DNA of 64,000 nucleotides, from positions 1 to 64,000 of the forward strand of contig JAPSGI010000015.1 in NCBI GenBank assembly GCA_031177685.1. Reading direction: 5' to 3'. Below, in pieces: positions 18,435-27,340 of this stretch. The translations under genes were made by a program, and so were the position numbers. Each line of letters starts with the position of its first letter. Position 1 is the first letter of the stretch. The notes under the pieces were generated by a model that searched no databases, was not told the origin of the DNA, and was given only the letters and a program-made list of their open reading frames with translations. Origin of the DNA: Solirubrobacteraceae bacterium. GTDB lineage: Bacteria; Actinomycetota; Thermoleophilia; Solirubrobacterales; Solirubrobacteraceae.

Positions 18435-19211
18435 GTGGCCGGCGCCGCGGGGGAACCGTTCGGGGCCGCGTACGCCGGCATCTACGACTCCGTCTACGCG
18501 GAGAAGGACTACGAGGGCGAGTGCGACCTGGTCGAGGCGGCGTTCGAGCGCTTCGGCCGCGCTCCCGTACGCTCGGTGCTGGACCTGGGCTGCGGCACGG
18601 GCGGGCACGCGCTGCCGCTCGCGCGCCGGGGCTACGAGGTCGTGGGCTTCGACGTGGCGCAGCCCATGCTCGCTGCGGCACGCGAGAAGGCGGCCCGGGC
18701 AGGGCTGTCCGTGGACCTGCGGCTAGGCGACCTGCGCGAGGTGCGGCTCGGCCGCCGCTTCGACGCGGTGCTGCTGATGTTCGCCGTCCTCGGCTACCAG
18801 CACGCCAACGCCGACGTCGCGTCCGCGCTGGCCACCGTGCGCGCGCACCTGGAGCCGGGCGGCCTAGTCGTGCTCGACTGCTGGTACGGCCCGGGGGTCC
18901 TGACCGACCCGCCCCGGACCGGGACGCTGTCCGTCGCGACGCCCCGCGGCGCGGTGGAGCGGCGTGTGAGCGCCGAGCTGGACACGCGCCGTCACCTGTG
19001 CGCCGTGCGCTACGACCTCGCGGGTCCACTCCCCGACGGCCGCCGCGAGGCGAGCGAGGTCCACACGGTGCGCTTCTTCTTCCCGCTCGAGCTCGAGCTG
19101 TTCCTCGAGCAGGCCGGCCTGGAGCTCGTCTCGCTGACGCCGGAGGGCATGCTGGACGGAGAGCCGTCGCGCGACACCTGGAAGGTGAACGTCGTGGCGC
19201 GGGCGGGCTAG
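18435..19211 (+). CDS. Class I SAM-dependent methyltransferase
   Basis: A 258-residue methyltransferase. Motif I is SVLDLGCGTGGHALPLARRGYEV, followed by GFDVAQPMLAAAREKA and the strand FDAVLLMFAVLGYQ. The layout fits N- or O-methyltransferases of nucleotide sugars such as those acting on amino sugars. The GTG start lies 4 bp after the cupin stop, so the two are probably co-transcribed. It ends on CTAG shared with the convergent glycosyltransferase. Confidence 0.83.
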   Translation: MAGAAGEPFGAAYAGIYDSVYAEKDYEGECDLVEAAFERFGRAPVRSVLDLGCGTGGHALPLARRGYEVVGFDVAQPMLAAAREKAARAGLSVDLRLGDLREVRLGRRFDAVLLMFAVLGYQHANADVASALATVRAHLEPGGLVVLDCWYGPGVLTDPPRTGTLSVATPRGAVERRVSAELDTRRHLCAVRYDLAGPLPDGRREASEVHTVRFFFPLELELFLEQAGLELVSLTPEGMLDGEPSRDTWKVNVVARAG

Positions 19212-20308
19212 CGGCGCAGCCGCGGGGCGAGGATGGCGACCAGCTCGGCCATGCGACGCTCGTAGGTGTGCTCAGACAGCGTGCGGCGCTGACCCGCCGC
19301 GGCGGCGGCGCGGCGCGCCGGCTCGTCGGCGAGGTAGCGGTCGAGCGCTGCCTCCAGCTCGTCCGCGTCCCGGTACGGGATCGCTTCGGCGCCCGGCTCG
19401 AACAGCCGGCCGAGGTCGCCGGCGCCGTCCGTCACGAGCAGCGCTCCCATCCCGGTCGCCTCGAAGAGCCGCATGTTGTTCGCGTGGCCCTCGGCGACGT
19501 CGATGTGGCGGTTGATCGCCACCCGCGCGCGGGCGAGGACGCGGTACATGTCCAGTCCCCAGGCCTCGCCGTGGAAGTGGGCGAGGATCGGCGAGTCCGC
19601 GGGAAGCCGGTCCGCTCCGTAGCCCCACACGTCCACTCGCCGGCGGGCGCAGACCCGCGCGAGCAGCGCGGTGCCGCCGCCGTGCACGGCCGGGTCGACT
19701 CCGCCCACGAACACGACGTCGAGGTCGCGCGCGGAGCCCGCGTCCGGGTCGGCTCCCGCGGCGCGCAGCCGATCGAGGACGCGCGCGTCGATCGCGAGGC
19801 GGAAGTGCTCGGAGTCGATGCCACGGGCCCGCAGCCGCGCCACGAAGTGGGGAAACGAGCTGAGGACGAGGTCGAAGCCCGCGACGAGGCGGCGCGAGGG
19901 CAGCGGCGACGCGATCTGGCCCACGACCAGGCGCCGCTGGCGCCGCAGCCGGTCGAGGTCGCGTCGCGCGAGGAAGGCGAGATTGTGGCAGTAGACGACG
20001 TCCGGGTCGAAGTCCGCGATCTGAGCCCGTGCGATCGCGCGCAGGCGCGCGGCCGGGCGGCGCCGCCGCACGGGGAGGCCGCGCTCCGCCGCCCAGCGCT
20101 CCTGCAGCGGGGCGCAGTTGGCCACCACGTCGATCGCCTCGTGCCCCAGCGCGTGCAGGTGGTGGGAAAAGGCGTCGCTCGTGCCGAAGCAGGCGCCGAG
20201 CACGGCGTCGAGCTGCTCGGCGTAGGGAAGCTCGGGCAACTCGGGACGTCGACCGTAGAGCTCGCGCTGAAAGGCCGGGTAGTAGGTGTCGAGGATGGCG
20301 ACGCGCAC
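19208..20308 (-). CDS. CgeB-like glycosyltransferase (GT-B fold)
   Basis: A 366-residue protein. The N-terminal region (MRVAILDTYYPAFQRELYG) and PDVVYCHNLAFL suggest a GT-B fold; the C-terminal half has INRHIDVAEGHANNMRLFEATGMGALLVTD, the pattern of the Glyco_trans_1_2/CgeB group. GTG start at 20308 with TAGCCT 9 nt upstream. The target is unknown; nearby genes point to surface glycan synthesis. Confidence 0.8.
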   Translation of the reverse strand: MRVAILDTYYPAFQRELYGRRPELPELPYAEQLDAVLGACFGTSDAFSHHLHALGHEAIDVVANCAPLQERWAAERGLPVRRRRPAARLRAIARAQIADFDPDVVYCHNLAFLARRDLDRLRRQRRLVVGQIASPLPSRRLVAGFDLVLSSFPHFVARLRARGIDSEHFRLAIDARVLDRLRAAGADPDAGSARDLDVVFVGGVDPAVHGGGTALLARVCARRRVDVWGYGADRLPADSPILAHFHGEAWGLDMYRVLARARVAINRHIDVAEGHANNMRLFEATGMGALLVTDGAGDLGRLFEPGAEAIPYRDADELEAALDRYLADEPARRAAAAAGQRRTLSEHTYERRMAELVAILAPRLRR

Positions 20309-20317
20309 GGGCGGGTG

Positions 20318-20323
20318 AGGCTA
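20318..20323 (-). promoter_or_regulatory. -10-like box, CgeB-like gene
   Basis: TAGCCT on the minus strand, 9 nt before the GTG at 20308. Confidence 0.45.
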
Positions 20324-20402
20324 GTGCGCCCACGATCTGTCCATTCCTGTTGCGACGCGGTTACCATCGCCGCGACGGGCAAGGACAACCAAAGGGGTGC
20401 GT

Positions 20403-21266
20403 ATGTGGCTTGACAGGGAACGGGCCGCGCTCGCGATCGCCATGGCCAGCACGGCCCTGCTCGCGCTCAGCGGCGCAGCCGGCGCGCAGGTGCGCGACAA
20501 CAGCGTCCGCAGCGGGGACATCCGCGACGGGAACGTGAGGGCGCAGGACCTGGCGCGGAACTCCGTGGGCAGCTCGGAGATCAAGACCGGCGCAGTGGGC
20601 GCCGCGGAGATCCGCAGGAACGCGGTCCGGGCGGCGGAGATCGCCACGAACGCGGTGCGCAGCGCCGAGCTGGCGGCCAACTCGGTCGGCACGAGCGAGG
20701 TGGACGACGACTCGCTGACCGGCAACGACATCCTCGAGTCGAGTCTTGGGCAGATCCCCCGGGCCGGCCAGGCCGACTTCGCGACGCGGGCCGGCGACGC
20801 GAGCACGGTCGGAGGCATCCCGGCGTCCAGCATCGTCACGACGAACCAGGTCGTCCCCTTCCGGGTGGCGCTCTCGTTCGGCCAGAAGGTGGAGTTCATC
20901 AGCGCGGGCCCCGTCGGGCTGGAGGCCGACTGCCGCGCGAACATCTCCGGCAACCAGGACGAGCTGCGCCTGCTGGCGCGGAGCACGACCACGGGCGCGT
21001 TCATGCAGGGCGACACGCCGCACGGTGGGCCCGGCGTGGGCTCTGACTTTTTGACGCCCGGGACGCCCGAGGACAACCGGACGATCGGCGGCATCGTCAG
21101 CACCGCGGGAGGGGCCGATCAGCCCGCCGCCGAGGACGACGTCGACGGCGGCTTCGTGGCCGGGCCCAACGGCGAGTACATCGGGATCGACGGCCACACG
21201 ATGTACGCGCTCGACGTGGGCGGCAGCGACTGCCTGCTCGTGGGCGTCGCGATCGTCTCTCGGTAG
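20403..21266 (+). CDS. Secreted repeat protein of unknown function
   Basis: A 287-residue exported protein: signal peptide with ALAIAMASTALLALSGAAGA, then about ten short repeats between residues 30 and 115 such as DNSVRSGDIRDGNV, NSVGSSEIKTGAV and NAVRAAEIATNAV. The period is roughly ten residues with alternating Val/Ile, which suggests a repetitive beta structure or fibrous stalk. The C-terminal 150 residues are not repetitive and contain two Cys. AAAGGGG at about 20391-20397 is a good ribosome site and fixes the ATG at 20403. A surface or matrix protein is inferred. Confidence 0.75.
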   Translation: MWLDRERAALAIAMASTALLALSGAAGAQVRDNSVRSGDIRDGNVRAQDLARNSVGSSEIKTGAVGAAEIRRNAVRAAEIATNAVRSAELAANSVGTSEVDDDSLTGNDILESSLGQIPRAGQADFATRAGDASTVGGIPASSIVTTNQVVPFRVALSFGQKVEFISAGPVGLEADCRANISGNQDELRLLARSTTTGAFMQGDTPHGGPGVGSDFLTPGTPEDNRTIGGIVSTAGGADQPAAEDDVDGGFVAGPNGEYIGIDGHTMYALDVGGSDCLLVGVAIVSR

Positions 21267-21274
21267 GCATGCGA

Positions 21275-21307
21275 CCGGCGGGCGTCCCGTGCCGGGGCGC
21301 CCGCCGG
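21275..21307 (+). terminator. Strong hairpin, probable terminator without T tract
   Basis: A 10-bp outer stem (21275-21284 with 21298-21307) encloses an inner CCCG/CGGG stem. It lies 8 bp after the repeat-protein stop and 5 bp before the -10 box of the next gene, so it may insulate the two units. Confidence 0.55.
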
Positions 21308-21312
21308 GCCGC

Positions 21313-21318
21313 TACCTT
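21313..21318 (+). promoter_or_regulatory. -10-like box, leaderless epimerase mRNA
   Basis: TACCTT, 7 nt before the ATG at 21326. Confidence 0.45.
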
Positions 21319-21325
21319 GACGCGC

Positions 21326-22288
21326 ATGCCCCGCGGCGCTGCCGATCCGGACTTCTGGCGCAACCGCCCGGTCGTCGTGACCGGCGGCGCCGGCTTCGTG
21401 GGGCGCCCGACGGTGGCGCTGCTGGAGGAGCTGGGCGCCGATGTGCGCGTGGTGCGCTCGGCCGAGTTCGACCTGCGCGAGCCGCGGGCCTGCGAGGCGG
21501 CGCTGGAGGGCGCCGACGTGGTCGTCCACCTCGCCGCCCGCGTCGGCGGCATCGGCTACAACCGGCGCAATCCGGGGCTGCTCGCGCACGACAACCTGCT
21601 GATGGGGTGCAACGTGTTCGAGGCGGCCCGCCGCCGCGGCGTGCGCAAGCTCGTGGTGGCGGGCACGGTGTGCGCGTATCCCAAGTTCACGCCCGTGCCG
21701 TTCCGCGAGGAGGACCTGTGGAGCGGCTACCCGGAGGAGACCAACGCGCCGTACGGGCTGGCCAAGAAGATGGCGCTCGTCCTCTCCGACGCCTACCGCC
21801 GCCAGTACGGCCTCGACTCGTGCGTGCCGCTGATGGTTAACCTGTACGGCCCCGGCGACGACTTCGACCTGCAGGACTCGCACGTGATCCCCGCGCTGGT
21901 CCACAAGTACGTGCTGGCGGCGGAGCGCGGGCACGCCCGGGTGGAGCTCTGGGGGACCGGACGCGCGTCGCGCGAGTTCCTGTACGTCGATGACGCCGCG
22001 CGCGCGCTCGTCCTGGCCGCCGAGCGCCTGCACACCTCCCAGCCGGTCAACGTCGGCAGCGGCCGCGAGACGAAGATCGCCGACCTTGCCGCGACCATCG
22101 CGCAGCTGACCGGCTTCGCGGGGGAGACCGTGTGGGACCCGTCCAAGCCGGACGGGCAGCCCGTGCGCTGCCTCGACGTGAGCCGGGCGCGCGAGTTGAT
22201 GGGCTTCGAGGCGCACGTCGACATGGCGGATGGCCTGCGCCGCACGGTCGAGAGCTTCCGCTCCGCCCGGCTGGCCGCGCGCGCCTGA
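21326..22288 (+). CDS. GDP-L-fucose synthase-like NAD(P)-dependent epimerase/reductase
   Basis: A 320-residue short-chain dehydrogenase of the extended type. The nucleotide-binding motif is VVVTGGAGFVGRPT, HLAARVGGIGYNRRNP and AGTVCAYPK match the Fcl family, and the catalytic Tyr-Lys pair is in APYGLAKKMAL. VNVGSGRETKI is the usual sugar-binding region. The likely reaction is epimerisation-reduction of a GDP-4-keto-6-deoxyhexose; no gmd gene is in the window. The next gene is convergent, ending 7 bp beyond this stop. Confidence 0.85.
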   Translation: MPRGAADPDFWRNRPVVVTGGAGFVGRPTVALLEELGADVRVVRSAEFDLREPRACEAALEGADVVVHLAARVGGIGYNRRNPGLLAHDNLLMGCNVFEAARRRGVRKLVVAGTVCAYPKFTPVPFREEDLWSGYPEETNAPYGLAKKMALVLSDAYRRQYGLDSCVPLMVNLYGPGDDFDLQDSHVIPALVHKYVLAAERGHARVELWGTGRASREFLYVDDAARALVLAAERLHTSQPVNVGSGRETKIADLAATIAQLTGFAGETVWDPSKPDGQPVRCLDVSRARELMGFEAHVDMADGLRRTVESFRSARLAARA

Positions 22289-22295
22289 CCGGCCG

Positions 22296-24368
22296 CTACG
22301 CGTAGTAGTGGCCGACGACCAGCAGCATCGCGAACAGCGAGTGCGCCAGGGCGAGCACGACCAGGAAGGCGCCGAGCGCCGGTCCCCGCCGCCCGCCGGT
22401 CGTGGCCGCGACGGCGACCACGGCGCCGTAGAGGGCCAGCAGGGGCAGCAGGTAGCGGGCCTGCTCGAAGGCGGCGTGGTGGAGGGCCTGATGGCGGTAG
22501 GCCGCGAGCTCGATCAGCACGAGGTAGCCGACGGCCATCGCGGCGTAGACCAGGACCTCGGGCCAGCGCCCTCGAATTGCGGCGCGCGCGCGCAACGCGC
22601 CGGCGCTGGCCAGCGCGACGATCGCGACGTAAACGCCGAGCCCCAGCTGGCTGACCCGGAGCGGGAAGCCGAAGTGCCACCACCCGAAGCGCCCGACGAA
22701 TCCCTGGACGTACGTGTCCCACAGCGGGAAGGCGCCGCCGAGGGCGCGGAACTCCTGCATGCCGGGGAGCGCGGGGAGGAAGGCCTGCCAGACGTAGGAC
22801 AGATGTCCCGCGAGCGAGGTCCGTGCCGTCACCGAGGAATCCGTGAGGTTGCCGGTGGTCGTGCCGCCCGGCCGGTCGAACACCGCCTGGTTGGCCACCA
22901 GCCACACGGCGACCGGGACGGCGAAGGCCAGCGCGCCCCCCGCTGCGATGGCGAGCGCGCGGCGGCGGCGCTCGGCGGGCAGGCGGCCGATCGCCACGAG
23001 GCCCGCCACGGCCACGCCGGGAAGGAGCCCGGCGAAGCTCGTCTTGGTCAGCATGCCGGCGGCAGCGGTGAGAGCCGTCGCGACGGCCAGGGGCGCGGTG
23101 ACCCCACGCCGCAGCGCCCGTGCGACCAGGTAGAAGAGCAGGGCCGCCAGCGCGAACGTCAGGTTGTCGTTGTTGACCCCGCCGGACATGAATCCGAAGA
23201 CCGGCTGGAAGGTGGCGGCGAGCGCGCCGACCGGCGCGCCCCACGCGTGGCCGGGCAGCAGCTCGCGCACGAAGAGGAAGACGCACGCCACCGCGAGCGC
23301 GGCGAGGACGCACGAGAGCAGCCGCATGAGCAGCAGGCGGTCGAAGAAGCCGGCGGAGCGCGCGGCGGCGTAGGGGGCGAGCTGCAGGACGTAGTAGAGC
23401 GGCGGGTGGTTGGCCGCCGTGAGGCCGTTCGCCGGAGGTCGCCGGTCGAGCTGGCCGGCGGCGTCGTGGAAGGCGCGCAGGTCTTCGCGAAACCAGGTGG
23501 GGCGACCCTCGACCGTGAAGGGGATCGCGGCCGCGGCCGCGTTGAGCTCATTGGACCCCGGTGCCCCGGGGGCCGACTCGCGCGGCAGCTCGCCGCGCTC
23601 GGCGACGTACTGGACGTAGCCGAAGTGCGCGCCCTCGTCGGGCACCTGCAGCGGCGGCGTCACCAGCGCCCAGATGGCGCCGTTGGCGAAGGCGACGGCC
23701 GCGCAGGCCACGCAGGCGGCGCGCCAGGGCCAGCGGCGCGCGACCAGCGCGATCGCCGTCGCCCACAGGAGCGCCAGCCCGGCAGCCAGCGCCCACAGCG
23801 TCCACGCGCCGAAGAAGCGGGGCTTGGCGGCGGCGAACCGCTCGGCGATCCGTCCCGCCAGCCCGGCCCACGAGGGGCGGCCGGGGAGCAGCCAGTCCGT
23901 TCGGATGTCGTCGCGCTCGGCGCTGGCTGCGCCGACCGGCGTCCGGTTGCCCGCGAACCGCAACGGGCGGCGCCCGAGGTTGCGCACGCACACGCGCGCA
24001 CTCGGCCACTTCGCGGTCTCGCGCCGCAGCGGGATCACGAGCGCCGAATCGTCGGGATAGCCGCCCGCCACCCGCCCTCCGGTGACGATCCGCCCCGCGT
24101 GCGCGACGGAGACGGCGACCGGCCCGCCCGGCCGCCCGAAGGTGCCCGCGTAGATCCGGACGGAAGCCGCCCCCTCCGGGACGGTCTGCAGGGCACACCG
24201 CGCCGCGCCCGGCGCGATGGGCACCGCGGCCCCGCTGATCTCCACGAGGCTGTTCGTGGCGGCCAGGCGCTCGCCGCGCTGCGCCAGCACCGCCGCCAGG
24301 GCGACCCCGGTCAGCAGCAGGCCGAGCGCGACGGCCACCGCGACGGTCCGGTCGCGCCTGTTGGGCAT
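22296..24368 (-). CDS. DUF2142 multi-pass membrane protein, GT-C-like
   Basis: A 690-residue membrane protein. An N-terminal helix is followed by an outside domain (about residues 30-190), then about eleven hydrophobic helices. The segment TPPLQVPDEGAHFGYVQYVAERGELP carries the PDExxH signature of DUF2142, and LTAANHPPLYYVLQLAPY is also typical. These features resemble GT-C lipid-linked sugar transferases, so it may transfer sugars on the outer face of the membrane; that is inference. TTGACG at 24397-24402 and CATGCT at 24375-24380 (minus strand, 16-bp spacer) form a plausible promoter 6 nt before the ATG. Confidence 0.8.
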   Translation of the reverse strand: MPNRRDRTVAVAVALGLLLTGVALAAVLAQRGERLAATNSLVEISGAAVPIAPGAARCALQTVPEGAASVRIYAGTFGRPGGPVAVSVAHAGRIVTGGRVAGGYPDDSALVIPLRRETAKWPSARVCVRNLGRRPLRFAGNRTPVGAASAERDDIRTDWLLPGRPSWAGLAGRIAERFAAAKPRFFGAWTLWALAAGLALLWATAIALVARRWPWRAACVACAAVAFANGAIWALVTPPLQVPDEGAHFGYVQYVAERGELPRESAPGAPGSNELNAAAAAIPFTVEGRPTWFREDLRAFHDAAGQLDRRPPANGLTAANHPPLYYVLQLAPYAAARSAGFFDRLLLMRLLSCVLAALAVACVFLFVRELLPGHAWGAPVGALAATFQPVFGFMSGGVNNDNLTFALAALLFYLVARALRRGVTAPLAVATALTAAAGMLTKTSFAGLLPGVAVAGLVAIGRLPAERRRRALAIAAGGALAFAVPVAVWLVANQAVFDRPGGTTTGNLTDSSVTARTSLAGHLSYVWQAFLPALPGMQEFRALGGAFPLWDTYVQGFVGRFGWWHFGFPLRVSQLGLGVYVAIVALASAGALRARAAIRGRWPEVLVYAAMAVGYLVLIELAAYRHQALHHAAFEQARYLLPLLALYGAVVAVAATTGGRRGPALGAFLVVLALAHSLFAMLLVVGHYYA

Positions 24369-24374
24369 CGCGGC

Positions 24375-24402
24375 AGCATGCCGGACGGCGCCCGATCGTC
24401 AA
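24375..24402 (-). promoter_or_regulatory. Promoter of the DUF2142 gene
   Basis: Minus-strand TTGACG, 16-bp spacer, CATGCT, then 6 nt to the ATG at 24368. The -35 fits the sigma-A consensus well; the -10 has C instead of T at position 1. Confidence 0.5.
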
Positions 24403-24415
24403 GATGCCGCCCGGC

Positions 24416-25219
24416 ATGAGCCAGACGGCGATCCTGTTCCCCGGCCAGGGGAGTCACGCGGAGGGCATGGAGGCCCCCTACCGGGGGAGTCCACTGCTGG
24501 AGCGCGGCCTGGAGCGCTTGGGCTACGACCCGTTCGCCCAGCTGGAGGAGGGGACGCGCCACCAGCAGCCGGCGCTGTTCCTCTGCTGCGCGGCCGCGTG
24601 GGACGAGGCGCGCCCGGACGCGGTCGCGGCGGCCGGGCACTCGCTGGGCGAGTACGCCGCGCTGTTCGCCGCGGGCGTCCTGGACTTCGACGACGCGCTG
24701 CACCTGGTGGACGTCCGCGCGCGCGCCATGGCCGCGGCGGGGGAGGAGCGGCCCGGCGGCATGGTGGCGATCCTCGGCGGCGAGCGCTCCGACGTCGACG
24801 TCCTGGGCGCGCGGCTGGGCCTGGTCGTCGCCAACGACAACGCGCCCGGGCAGGTGGTCCTCAGCGGGGCGCGCGAGGCGGTCGAGCGCGCCGAGGACGC
24901 CGCGCGCGAGATCCGCGCGCGGGCGATCGTGCTGCCGGTGTCGGGCGCCTTCCACTCGCCGCTGATGGAGCCCGCCGCCGCGGCGCTGCGCGACGCCCTG
25001 GCCGGCGTGGAGGTGCACGAGCCGCGCGTGCCCGTGTGGTCGAACGGCACGGCGGCGCCGTTCGGCGACGTGCGCGAGGAGCTGGCGGCCAACCTGCTGC
25101 GTCCCGTGCGCTGGCGCGAGACCATCCTCGCGCTGGCTGGCGACGGCGTCGACGACTTCCGGGAGCTGGGACCGGGCCGCGTGCTGACCGGGATGGTCAA
25201 GCGAACGGTGAGAGGATGA
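24416..25219 (+). CDS. fabD: Malonyl-CoA:ACP transacylase (FabD)
   Basis: Moves malonyl groups from CoA to acyl carrier protein for fatty acid elongation, in the cytoplasm. The 267-residue protein has ILFPGQGSHAEGM, the nucleophile Ser76 in GHSLGEYAALF, and the catalytic His180 in SGAFHSPLM. I used the ATG at 24416; an in-frame ATG at 24404 adds four residues and neither has a clear ribosome site. It is the first gene of fabD-fabG-acpP-fabF and overlaps fabG by 4 bp. Confidence 0.94.
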   Translation: MSQTAILFPGQGSHAEGMEAPYRGSPLLERGLERLGYDPFAQLEEGTRHQQPALFLCCAAAWDEARPDAVAAAGHSLGEYAALFAAGVLDFDDALHLVDVRARAMAAAGEERPGGMVAILGGERSDVDVLGARLGLVVANDNAPGQVVLSGAREAVERAEDAAREIRARAIVLPVSGAFHSPLMEPAAAALRDALAGVEVHEPRVPVWSNGTAAPFGDVREELAANLLRPVRWRETILALAGDGVDDFRELGPGRVLTGMVKRTVRG

Positions 25220-25899
25220 GCGCCATGCCCAGAGAGGGATGCGCGGTGGTGACGGGGGGGACGCGCGGGATCGGCGCCGCCGTCGCCGCGCGCCTGCGCG
25301 CCGACGGCTGGCCGGTGGCGACGCTGGCGCGCTCGGGCGGCGACGTGCAGGCCGACGTGGCCGATCCCGCGGCCGTGTCGGCGGCCTTCGACGCGGTCGA
25401 GGAGCGCCACGGGCCCGTGCTCGTGCTGGTCAACAACGCGGGCCAGCGCCGCGACGGCCTGGCCATCCGGATGCCGGCCGCGGACTGGCAGGCCGTCCTG
25501 GACGTCAACCTCGGGGGCGCCTTCCACTGCACGCAGCGCGCGCTGTCCGGGATGCTCAAGGCCCGCTGGGGGCGGATCGTCAACGTGTCCTCGGTCGTGG
25601 CCGTCCACGCCAACCCCGGGCAGGCCAACTACGCGGCGTCCAAGGCGGGGCTGCTGGCCCTCACGCGCACGATCGCGCGCGAGATGGGCCGCAAGGGGAT
25701 TACGTGCAACGCTGTAACCCCGGGGATCGTGGAGACGGACATGACCCGGGACGTGGTGGACGACCTCGTGGGGCTGGTCCCGGCCGGTCGGGCGGGCACT
25801 CCGGAGGACGTCGCCGCGGCGGTCGGCTTCCTCTGCAGCGAGGAGGCGGCCTACGTCAACGGGGCTACGCTCGCCGTGGACGGTGCGCTGGCCGCATGA
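25216..25899 (+). CDS. fabG: 3-oxoacyl-ACP reductase (FabG)
   Basis: NADPH-dependent reduction of beta-ketoacyl-ACP. The 227-residue SDR has the cofactor loop VVTGGTRGIGAAVA, NNAG at about residue 74, Ser126 in VNVSSVV, and Tyr139/Lys143 in NYAASKAG. The ATG overlaps the fabD stop (ATGA), with GAGAGG partly upstream; ATG 25225 is an alternative. Position between fabD and acpP supports a role in fatty acid synthesis over other SDR functions. Confidence 0.93.
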   Translation: MSAMPREGCAVVTGGTRGIGAAVAARLRADGWPVATLARSGGDVQADVADPAAVSAAFDAVEERHGPVLVLVNNAGQRRDGLAIRMPAADWQAVLDVNLGGAFHCTQRALSGMLKARWGRIVNVSSVVAVHANPGQANYAASKAGLLALTRTIAREMGRKGITCNAVTPGIVETDMTRDVVDDLVGLVPAGRAGTPEDVAAAVGFLCSEEAAYVNGATLAVDGALAA

Positions 25900-25916
25900 C
25901 CGAAAGTGAGGATTCC

Positions 25917-26165
25917 ATGGACGAAGGACAGGTGCTGGAGCTGGTCCGGGACAAGCTCGACGAGATCAAAGTCGAGAATGCCCGGGAGGCCACGATGGAC
26001 ACCACCTGGCAGGAGCTGGAGGTCGACTCGCTCGACCTGGTGGAGCTGGTCCAGTCGCTGGAGGACGAGTACGACGTCCGCATCGAGGACGAGCGCCTGA
26101 AGGGCGTCAAGACCGTGGGCGATGCCGTACGGCTGGTGATCGCGGAGTCCGGCGCAACCGCATGA
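25917..26165 (+). CDS. acpP: Acyl carrier protein
   Basis: Small acidic carrier of 82 residues. The 4'-phosphopantetheine attachment site is Ser38 in LEVDSLDLVELV. The start at 25917 is chosen because AGTGAGGA lies about 5 bases upstream; the ATG at 25896 that overlaps the fabG stop would add seven residues. It is translationally coupled to fabF by an ATGA overlap. Confidence 0.93.
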   Translation: MDEGQVLELVRDKLDEIKVENAREATMDTTWQELEVDSLDLVELVQSLEDEYDVRIEDERLKGVKTVGDAVRLVIAESGATA

Positions 26166-27340
26166 GCGACGGCGTCGTCGTCACCGGCCGGGGAGTCGTG
26201 TCCTCGATCGGCGAGGGCGCGGACGCCTTCGTGGACGCGCTCATGGAGCGCCGCTCGGGGATCGTGGACGGCGCCGGCCGCGCGGAGGCGTTCGACCCCG
26301 AGGCGACGATGACGCCCAAGGAGGCGCGGCGGACCGACCGCTTCTCGCACTTCGCCCTGGCCGCCGCCGAGCAGGCAATGGCCGAGGCGGGCCTGCCCGA
26401 CGGCGTGGAGCCCGAGCGCCTGGCCGTGCTGATGGGGACGGGCGTCGGCGGGCTGGAGACGCTGGAGCGCGAGGTGCGCAACTACGTCGAGCGCGGCGAG
26501 CGCGGCGTGTCGCCGCTGTTCGTCCCGATGATGATGCCCAACGCCGCCGCCGCCCACATCGCGATGCGCCACGGCGCGCACGGGCCCGGGTTCTCGGTCG
26601 CTTCGGCGTGCGCCACCGGCGGGCACGCCATCGGCGAGGCGGCGCGGATGATCGCGCGCGGGGAGGCCGACGTGGTGATCGCGGGCGGGACCGAGGCGCC
26701 GATGACCGACATCTGCCTGGCTGCCTTCCGGCGCATGGGCGCCCTGTCCAAAGCCGGGATCTCGCGCCCGTTCGACGCGCAGCGCGACGGCTTCGTGATG
26801 GGCGAGGGCGCTGGCGTCCTGATTCTGGAGGCCGAGCGCCACGCCCGCGCGCGCGGGGCGGACGTCCGCGCACGGGTCGTCGGCTACGGCTCCTCCAACG
26901 ACGCCTTCCACATCACCGCGCCCGACGAGGACGGCCGCGGGGCGACGCAGGCGATGCGCGCCGCGCTGGCCGACGCGGGCGCCGCGCCCGGCGACGTCGG
27001 CTACCTCAACGCGCACGGGACCTCGACGCCGTTCAACGACCGCATCGAGGCGCTGGCGGCGCACAACGTCTTCGGCGCGCACCCGCCGCCGATCTCCTCG
27101 ACGAAGTCCGCGATCGGCCACCTGCTCGGCGCGGCGGGCGCGGTGGAGGCGGTGGCGACGGTGGGCGCCCTGGAGCGCGGGCTGCTCCCGCCCACGCTCA
27201 ACTACGAGCAGCCCGACCCCGAGTGCGACGTGGACTGCGTCCCCGACGGGCCGCGTGAGTCCCCGGGGCTCGAGCTGGCGCTGTCGAACTCGTTCGGCTT
27301 CGGCGGGCAGAACGCCTGCCTGGCGCTCGCGCGCGCCTAG
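26162..27340 (+). CDS. fabF: 3-oxoacyl-ACP synthase II (FabF)
   Basis: Condenses malonyl-ACP with acyl-ACP. The 392-residue thiolase-fold enzyme has the Cys-His-His triad: Cys150 in SVASACATGG, His285 in LNAHGTSTP and His320 in KSAIGHLLGAAG. MGEGAGVLILE and NSFGFGGQNA are further family marks. It ends the fab operon and its stop shares CTAG with the convergent fabI. Length is slightly short for the family (about 410). Confidence 0.95.
   Translation: MSDGVVVTGRGVVSSIGEGADAFVDALMERRSGIVDGAGRAEAFDPEATMTPKEARRTDRFSHFALAAAEQAMAEAGLPDGVEPERLAVLMGTGVGGLETLEREVRNYVERGERGVSPLFVPMMMPNAAAAHIAMRHGAHGPGFSVASACATGGHAIGEAARMIARGEADVVIAGGTEAPMTDICLAAFRRMGALSKAGISRPFDAQRDGFVMGEGAGVLILEAERHARARGADVRARVVGYGSSNDAFHITAPDEDGRGATQAMRAALADAGAAPGDVGYLNAHGTSTPFNDRIEALAAHNVFGAHPPPISSTKSAIGHLLGAAGAVEAVATVGALERGLLPPTLNYEQPDPECDVDCVPDGPRESPGLELALSNSFGFGGQNACLALARA

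Noticed and set aside
20350-20367. TTGCGA and TACCAT upstream of the secreted repeat protein as a promoter
   Set aside because: They are only 6 bp apart; no proper -35 matches the TACCAT box.
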